Below, piece after piece: positions 13,643 to 17,332 of a stretch of 17,332 nucleotides of DNA. Source of the DNA: Paracoccaceae bacterium (lineage in GTDB: Bacteria; Pseudomonadota; Alphaproteobacteria; Rhodobacterales; Rhodobacteraceae). The notes below the pieces were generated by a model that saw only the letters and a program-made list of their open reading frames with translations, did no database searches and had not been told where the DNA came from. Each line of letters starts with the position of its first letter. The stretch's first letter is position 1. The stretch is from contig SKMI01000035.1 in NCBI GenBank assembly GCA_007121115.1, forward strand, positions 1-17,332, in the 5' to 3' direction. Position numbers and translations under genes: made by a program.

Positions 13643-13876
13643 ATGCCCAGACTACCCGCCATTCTGGCCGTGGGCGCCACGCTCACCATCGCAGCCTGCG
13701 CGCAGCAGGCCCCTGCGCCCGAGCCGATGGCGCAAGACCCGCAGGCCCAGCCCACCGGGTCCCAGGCAATGCCGCCCGAGATCGAAGCCATGCAGCAGGA
13801 CCCTCTGGCGCCCGCGCCTGAGCCTGAGCCTGAGCCCGCGCCTGGCGACCCTGCCCCGACCGAACCCGGTTTCTGA
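13643..13876 (+). CDS. 77-residue Pro/Glu-rich putative lipoprotein
   Basis: The protein starts MPRLPAILAVGATLTIAACAQ. The lipobox is IAAC, with the lipidated Cys at residue 19. The mature part is low-complexity: Ala/Pro/Gln/Glu-rich, with a PAPEPEPEPAPGDPAP run encoded by short direct repeats (GAGCCT) near 13820-13835. This resembles extended, disordered periplasmic linkers. AGGAGGG lies 6 bases before ATG 13643, an excellent ribosome site. No family or function is recognised. Start and composition are convincing; the run length of the repeats may vary between strains. Confidence 0.72.
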   Translation: MPRLPAILAVGATLTIAACAQQAPAPEPMAQDPQAQPTGSQAMPPEIEAMQQDPLAPAPEPEPEPAPGDPAPTEPGF

Positions 13877-13925
13877 GGCACTGCCGCGCTGGCCCGATGT
13901 GGCTGATGCGCTCGGCCCTTGCATC

Positions 13926-13948
13926 GGGCGCCCCGTCTGGGGGCGCCC
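13926..13948 (+). promoter_or_regulatory. 9-bp hairpin directly abutting a start codon
   Basis: GGGCGCCCC (13926-13934) pairs with GGGGCGCCC (13940-13948), loop GTCTG; the ATG of the next gene begins at the following base. It can be a terminator for the lipoprotein gene, or a structure that hides the only G-rich ribosome-site candidate of the downstream gene. Confidence 0.45.
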
Positions 13949-14320
13949 ATGCTGAAACATCGCGGCTTTCCGGGGCGGCTGCCCGGCACCGATTTCCAGT
14001 TCACCATCCGCCGCGCCAACAAGGCCGGGGCCACAAGGCTGATCGCGCGCGAGCGCTACGCCGACCGCCGCCCCGCCGACCGCCGCGCCGATGCCGGATT
14101 TCTGGCCGCGCTGATCGAACATTTCGGCGACGAACCCTTCGAGCGCGGCAATCTGGACGCCGGGCGGCTGTCCTGGCTTCTGGGCCGCGAAGTGCTGCCC
14201 GCAGAGCCAGATTTCGACCCCGAAAGCTACGAGGCCCTGCTGCGTGTGGATATCGACCGCGCGCGCGCCTCCTTTCCGGAACTCTTCGCCGGAAGCGACC
14301 GAGACGGGGGGGACGCATGA
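13949..14320 (+). CDS. 123-residue soluble protein of unknown function
   Basis: The predicted protein starts MLKHRGFPGRLPGTDFQFTIRR and is charged throughout, with an Arg-rich N-terminal half (RERYADRRPADRRADAG) and an acidic C-terminal half (FDPESYEALLRVDIDRARASFPELF). It has no signal peptide or membrane helix, so it is probably cytosolic, and no family is recognised. ATG 13949 directly follows a strong hairpin whose 3' arm is the only ribosome-site candidate; an upstream in-frame TTG at 13919 would add ten residues encoded by the hairpin and is less likely. Codon choice and amino-acid composition look protein-like, but a small unknown gene in GC-rich DNA deserves moderate confidence. Confidence 0.6.
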   Translation: MLKHRGFPGRLPGTDFQFTIRRANKAGATRLIARERYADRRPADRRADAGFLAALIEHFGDEPFERGNLDAGRLSWLLGREVLPAEPDFDPESYEALLRVDIDRARASFPELFAGSDRDGGDA

Positions 14321-14441
14321 CAGCGCTGCGGCATCGGCAGATTTTCGCCGATTTCTCGGCGCCCGGCGCGTCCGCTTGCTGCGGGGGCCAAGGCTGCACG
14401 CTATTCTTGGACCATAACAACAATATCGAGCAGGTTCCAAA

Positions 14442-14648
14442 ATGCCCAAGACATCCCTTCTTGCCGTCGTGCTCGGCGGCCTCGTACTGGCCGGATGCGG
14501 CCAGACCGTTGGCGAACAGGCGCTTTTCGGCGGTGCGGCCGGTGCGGCGGCGGGTGCCATTACCGGTGGCGATGCGTTGGCCGGTGGCATCATCGGCGCG
14601 GGTGGCAATGTCGCCTTCTGCCAGCTCTATCCCAGCGAGTGCCGTTAA
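14442..14648 (+). CDS. 68-residue Gly-rich putative lipoprotein
   Basis: The protein starts MPKTSLLAVVLGGLVLAGCGQ. The lipobox LAGC puts the lipidated Cys at residue 19. The mature part contains a Gly/Ala-rich hydrophobic hairpin-like region (GGAAGAAAGAITGGDALAGG, about residues 30-49), as in glycine-zipper proteins, and ends with two more Cys (FCQLYPSECR) that could form a disulfide. It is probably membrane-anchored in the envelope; function is unknown. A weak GCAGG lies about 8 bases before ATG 14442. It stands alone between the 123-residue gene and pccA. Confidence 0.75.
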   Translation: MPKTSLLAVVLGGLVLAGCGQTVGEQALFGGAAGAAAGAITGGDALAGGIIGAGGNVAFCQLYPSECR

Positions 14649-14840
14649 CACCGGCCTGATACCTCCGGGCGCAGGCCGCTGCGCCCCGCCCTCGACCCGG
14701 CGCGCCGCCAAGGCGCCCTTGCCCTGCGCTGCACAGGCCGCGCGGGATCATTGCCGTTGTGCGGCCATCCGCGCGCCTTGTCGCCCCCGCCTTTCCATCG
14801 CCATCCTTCCCCAGCGCTCCAGACAGAGGTTGCCGCACGC

Positions 14841-16838
14841 ATGTTCTCCAAGATCCTGATCGCCAACCGGGGTGAAATCGCCTGCCGGGTCATCAAGACC
14901 GCCCGCCGCATGGGCATTCGCACCGTTGCGGTCTATTCCGACGCCGACCGCAACGCCCTGCATGTGGAAATGGCCGACGAGGCCGTCCATATCGGCCCCG
15001 CGCCCGCGAACCAGTCCTATATCGTGATCGACCGGATCATGGATGCCATCCGCCAGACCGGCGCCGAGGCCGTGCATCCCGGTTACGGATTTTTGAGTGA
15101 GAACAAGGCGTTTGCCCAGGCTCTTCAAGCCGAGGGCGTGGCCTTCATCGGTCCGCCTGCCGCCGCCATCGAGGCGATGGGCGACAAGATCACCTCGAAG
15201 AAACTCGCCGCCGAGGCCGGTGTGAACACCGTGCCCGGCGTCATGGGCCTGATCGCCGATGCCGAGGAGGCGGTGAAGATCTCGAACGAGATCGGCTATC
15301 CGGTGATGATCAAGGCCAGCGCCGGGGGCGGCGGCAAGGGCATGCGCATCGCCTGGAATGACGCCGAGGCGCGCGAGGGGTTCCAGTCTTCCAAGAACGA
15401 AGCGGCCAGCAGCTTCGGCGATGATCGCATCTTCATCGAGAAATTCGTCACACAGCCGCGGCACATCGAGATTCAGGTCCTCGCCGACAGCCACGGCAAC
15501 GCCGTCTATCTGCACGAACGCGAATGCTCCATCCAGCGCCGTAACCAGAAGGTGATCGAAGAGGCGCCCTCGCCGTTTCTGGACGAAACCACCCGCAAGG
15601 CAATGGGCGAACAGTCCGTCGCGCTGGCGCAAGCGGTGGGCTACACATCGGCGGGCACCGTCGAATTCATCGTCGATGGCGACCGCAACTTCTATTTCCT
15701 GGAAATGAACACGCGGTTGCAGGTCGAGCATCCGGTGACCGAACTGATCACCGGCGTCGACCTGGTGGAACAGATGATCCGGGTGGCGGCGGGCGAGAAA
15801 CTGCCCTTCGCCCAGGATGACCTGACCATCAACGGCTGGGCCATCGAATCCCGCCTCTATGCGGAAGACCCCTATCGCAACTTCCTGCCCTCCATCGGCC
15901 GGCTGACCCGCTACCGCCCCCCTGCGGAAGTGGCCGAGCCCAGCCGGGCGGTGCGCAACGACACCGGCGTGTTCGAGGGCGGCGAGATCTCCATGTATTA
16001 TGACCCGATGATCGCCAAGCTCTGCACCTGGGCGCCCACCCGCGAAACCGCGATCGAGGAAATGCGCCTCGCGCTCGACGAGTTCGAGCTTGAGGGCATC
16101 GGCCATAACCTGCCGTTCCTCTCGGCTGTGATGGACCATCCGCGCTTTGTCTCGGGCGAGATCACCACCGCTTTCATCGCCGAAGAATACCCCGACGGGT
16201 TCCAGGGCGCGGTGCTTCCCGAAGACCTGCTGCGCCGCGTCGCCGCCAGCGCCTGCGCCATGCACCGCGTGGCCGAGATTCGGCGCGCGCGGGTTTCGGG
16301 GCGGATGGATAACCACGAACGCGTGGTGGGCGCCGACTGGGTGATCCGCCTGCAGGGGCAGGAATACGCCGTCACCATTGCCGCCGACCGCGAGGGCGCC
16401 ACGGTGCGGCTCAACGGCTCGGAATACCGCATCACCTCGGACTGGAGACCGGGCCAGCCGCTGGCGCGGCTCATGGTGGATGGCGCGGCCCTGGTGATGA
16501 AGGTGGCGCGCATACCCGGCGGCTACCGGCTGCGGCTGCGCGGCGCCGACCTGCGCGCGCAGGTCTTCGCGCCGCGCATGGCCGAACTCGCCGCGCTGAT
16601 GCCCGAGAAACTGCCGCCCGATACCTCGAAACTGCTGCTGTGTCCCATGCCCGGGCTGGTGGTCAGCCTCAACGTGGCCGAAGGCGACGCGGTCTTCGAA
16701 GGCCAGGCGCTCTGCACGGTCGAGGCAATGAAGATGGAAAACATCCTGCGCGCCGAGCGCAACGGCACGGTGGCGAAGATCAATGCTGCCCCCGGTGCTT
16801 CGCTGGCCGTGGATGACGTGATCATGGAGTTCGAATGA
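14841..16838 (+). CDS. pccA: Propionyl-CoA carboxylase, biotin-carrying (alpha) subunit
   Basis: The subunit carboxylates its own biotin using ATP and bicarbonate and passes the carboxyl to PccB. The 665-residue protein has the full domain order: biotin carboxylase (about 1-450: KILIANRGEIACRVI at 4-18, HPGYGFLSEN at 79-88, ATP-grasp glycine loop AGGGGKGMRI at 161-170, EMNTRLQVEHPVTE at 288-301), a BT linker domain (about 500-590), and a C-terminal biotin carrier domain with EAMKMEN and biotinyl Lys631, 34 residues from the end as usual. ATG 14841 is chosen because the family N-terminus begins there and AGAGG lies 11 bases before it; the upstream 90 bases in frame are not conserved-looking. 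The separation from pccB by 2.6 kb of small genes is notable. A membrane-protein gene follows 28 bases later. Confidence 0.97.
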   Translation: MFSKILIANRGEIACRVIKTARRMGIRTVAVYSDADRNALHVEMADEAVHIGPAPANQSYIVIDRIMDAIRQTGAEAVHPGYGFLSENKAFAQALQAEGVAFIGPPAAAIEAMGDKITSKKLAAEAGVNTVPGVMGLIADAEEAVKISNEIGYPVMIKASAGGGGKGMRIAWNDAEAREGFQSSKNEAASSFGDDRIFIEKFVTQPRHIEIQVLADSHGNAVYLHERECSIQRRNQKVIEEAPSPFLDETTRKAMGEQSVALAQAVGYTSAGTVEFIVDGDRNFYFLEMNTRLQVEHPVTELITGVDLVEQMIRVAAGEKLPFAQDDLTINGWAIESRLYAEDPYRNFLPSIGRLTRYRPPAEVAEPSRAVRNDTGVFEGGEISMYYDPMIAKLCTWAPTRETAIEEMRLALDEFELEGIGHNLPFLSAVMDHPRFVSGEITTAFIAEEYPDGFQGAVLPEDLLRRVAASACAMHRVAEIRRARVSGRMDNHERVVGADWVIRLQGQEYAVTIAADREGATVRLNGSEYRITSDWRPGQPLARLMVDGAALVMKVARIPGGYRLRLRGADLRAQVFAPRMAELAALMPEKLPPDTSKLLLCPMPGLVVSLNVAEGDAVFEGQALCTVEAMKMENILRAERNGTVAKINAAPGASLAVDDVIMEFE

Positions 16839-16866
16839 CACCGCCCGGAAAGAAAGCGCCAACCCG

Positions 16867-17244
16867 ATGACCCGCAGCCCCCTTCGCCTGTTCGTGGTCT
16901 ACACGGGGTGTTTCCTCGTCGCCCTCGGGGCCGCCGCCTTCATCCTGACCCGCGTGCTTCCCCCGGTGCAGCAGGGCCAGACCGTGCTCCTGCTGCTGCC
17001 GCCGCTGGGCGGCATGGCGGTTTTTCACGGCCTGTTCCCGCTGCTCAGCCGCATCCGGCTGGGGCTGGAGTTTCTCGCTATCGGCGGCGGGCTTGTCTTC
17101 GGCCTCGGCGCAGTGCTCGCCGCGGGGGCCTGGTTCGGGCTGGTCTCGCTCACCGCTGCACTGCTGATGTGGCTGGTGGGCGTATTTGGACCCGGCTGGT
17201 GGCTGCTCTCGGGCTGGGCCGAACGGATCGGCTATTACAAGTGA
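16867..17244 (+). CDS. 125-residue membrane protein downstream of pccA
   Basis: The protein starts MTRSPLRLFVVYTGCFLVALG and has about four hydrophobic segments (residues about 8-30, 38-58, 65-88 and 92-115), with a short basic loop in the middle (SRIRLG) and a C-terminal YYK. No family is recognised. It starts 28 bases after pccA on the same strand and is probably cotranscribed, although the ribosome site (GGAAAG about 14 bases upstream) is weak. It is followed by the second double-hairpin element. Confidence 0.75.
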   Translation: MTRSPLRLFVVYTGCFLVALGAAAFILTRVLPPVQQGQTVLLLLPPLGGMAVFHGLFPLLSRIRLGLEFLAIGGGLVFGLGAVLAAGAWFGLVSLTAALLMWLVGVFGPGWWLLSGWAERIGYYK

Positions 17245-17254
17245 GGCCAACCAT

Positions 17255-17322
17255 GCTTCATCTTGCCGAAAATACTCCCGGGGGGAGGCGCGCGGTACGC
17301 GCGGCGGGGGGCAGCGCCCCCC
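17255..17322 (+). repeat. Intergenic double-hairpin element, copy 2
   Basis: This copy begins GCTTCATCTTGCC, followed by AAAATACTCCCGGGGGG. It then has a 6-bp stem CGCGCG/CGCGCG with loop GTA (17289-17303), and a 7-bp stem GGGGGGC/GCCCCCC with loop AGC (17306-17322). The 5' box and second stem correspond to copy 1 at 7571-7640, while the first stem differs in sequence but not in place. It lies 11 bases after the membrane-protein gene stop and may act as its terminator; it could continue past the window edge. Confidence 0.7.
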
Positions 17323-17332
17323 GGCGGCGCGG

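Noticed and set aside
13819..13840. Tandem GAGCCT repeats as a possible mini-CRISPR or regulatory repeat
   Set aside because: They are in-frame codons for Glu-Pro within the 77-residue lipoprotein and have no spacers.
14317..14859. Open frame starting with an ATGA overlap after the 123-residue gene
   Set aside because: After a few dozen residues it becomes a frame-shifted shadow of the 68-residue lipoprotein and of non-coding DNA, rich in Arg/Pro/Ala/Ser.
14748..16862. 704-codon minus-strand open frame antisense to pccA
   Set aside because: Mirror of pccA with antisense-type composition; no domain seen.

Overview
The window reads as a piece of chromosome from a high-GC alphaproteobacterium of the order Rhodobacterales (Roseobacter/Rhodobacter relatives). 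The reasons are the propionyl-CoA carboxylase locus (pccB, several small lipoprotein and membrane genes, pccA) with twin TTTGCAAA sites like those of the Rhodobacter regulator PccR, an IalB-family periplasmic protein, and two copies of an intergenic double-hairpin element of a kind familiar from this order. No phage, transposon, CRISPR array, rRNA or tRNA was seen; this looks like core chromosome.

Layout. 1-441: C-terminal end of a PLP-dependent aminotransferase (+), cut by the window edge. 538-2343: a minus-strand block with a DUF4168-like exported protein, a type I glyceraldehyde-3-phosphate dehydrogenase, and a 46-residue membrane microprotein just behind it. The gap upstream region carries a perfect 16-bp inverted repeat that can be read as two LacI-type operators. 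2564-7538: plus-strand genes for a small membrane protein, a cysteine synthase A-type enzyme, a large MscS-family channel with an N-terminal DUF3772-type region, and an AlaX-type alanyl-tRNA editing protein that overlaps the channel gene by 4 bases. 7571-7640: double-hairpin element between convergent genes. 7641-9578 (minus): an IalB-family protein followed by a DAO-type FAD oxidoreductase.

9579-10153 has no convincing protein gene but is not empty. It holds a promoter-plus-terminator unit for a small minus-strand RNA (about 9780-9852), a second minus-strand terminator at 9961-9987, and a 15-bp perfect palindrome. A 25-nt segment of the first RNA is complementary, with three mismatches, to the RNA that would end at the second terminator. 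This is the best candidate here for something undescribed.

10154-10429 (minus) encodes a 91-residue protein divergent from pccB. The shared intergenic region contains two identical 12-bp ATTTGCAAATTT sites 32 bp apart. pccB (10692-12224) and pccA (14841-16838) encode the carboxyltransferase and the biotin-carrying subunit of propionyl-CoA carboxylase, which makes methylmalonyl-CoA. Between them lie six small genes: two coupled by 4-base overlaps right after pccB, then three putative lipoproteins and one unknown cytosolic protein. A four-helix membrane protein follows pccA, and a second copy of the double-hairpin element ends the window.

Functional names for the enzymes rest on visible motifs and are fairly secure. 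The small proteins, promoters, operators and RNA candidates are read by eye and are less certain.
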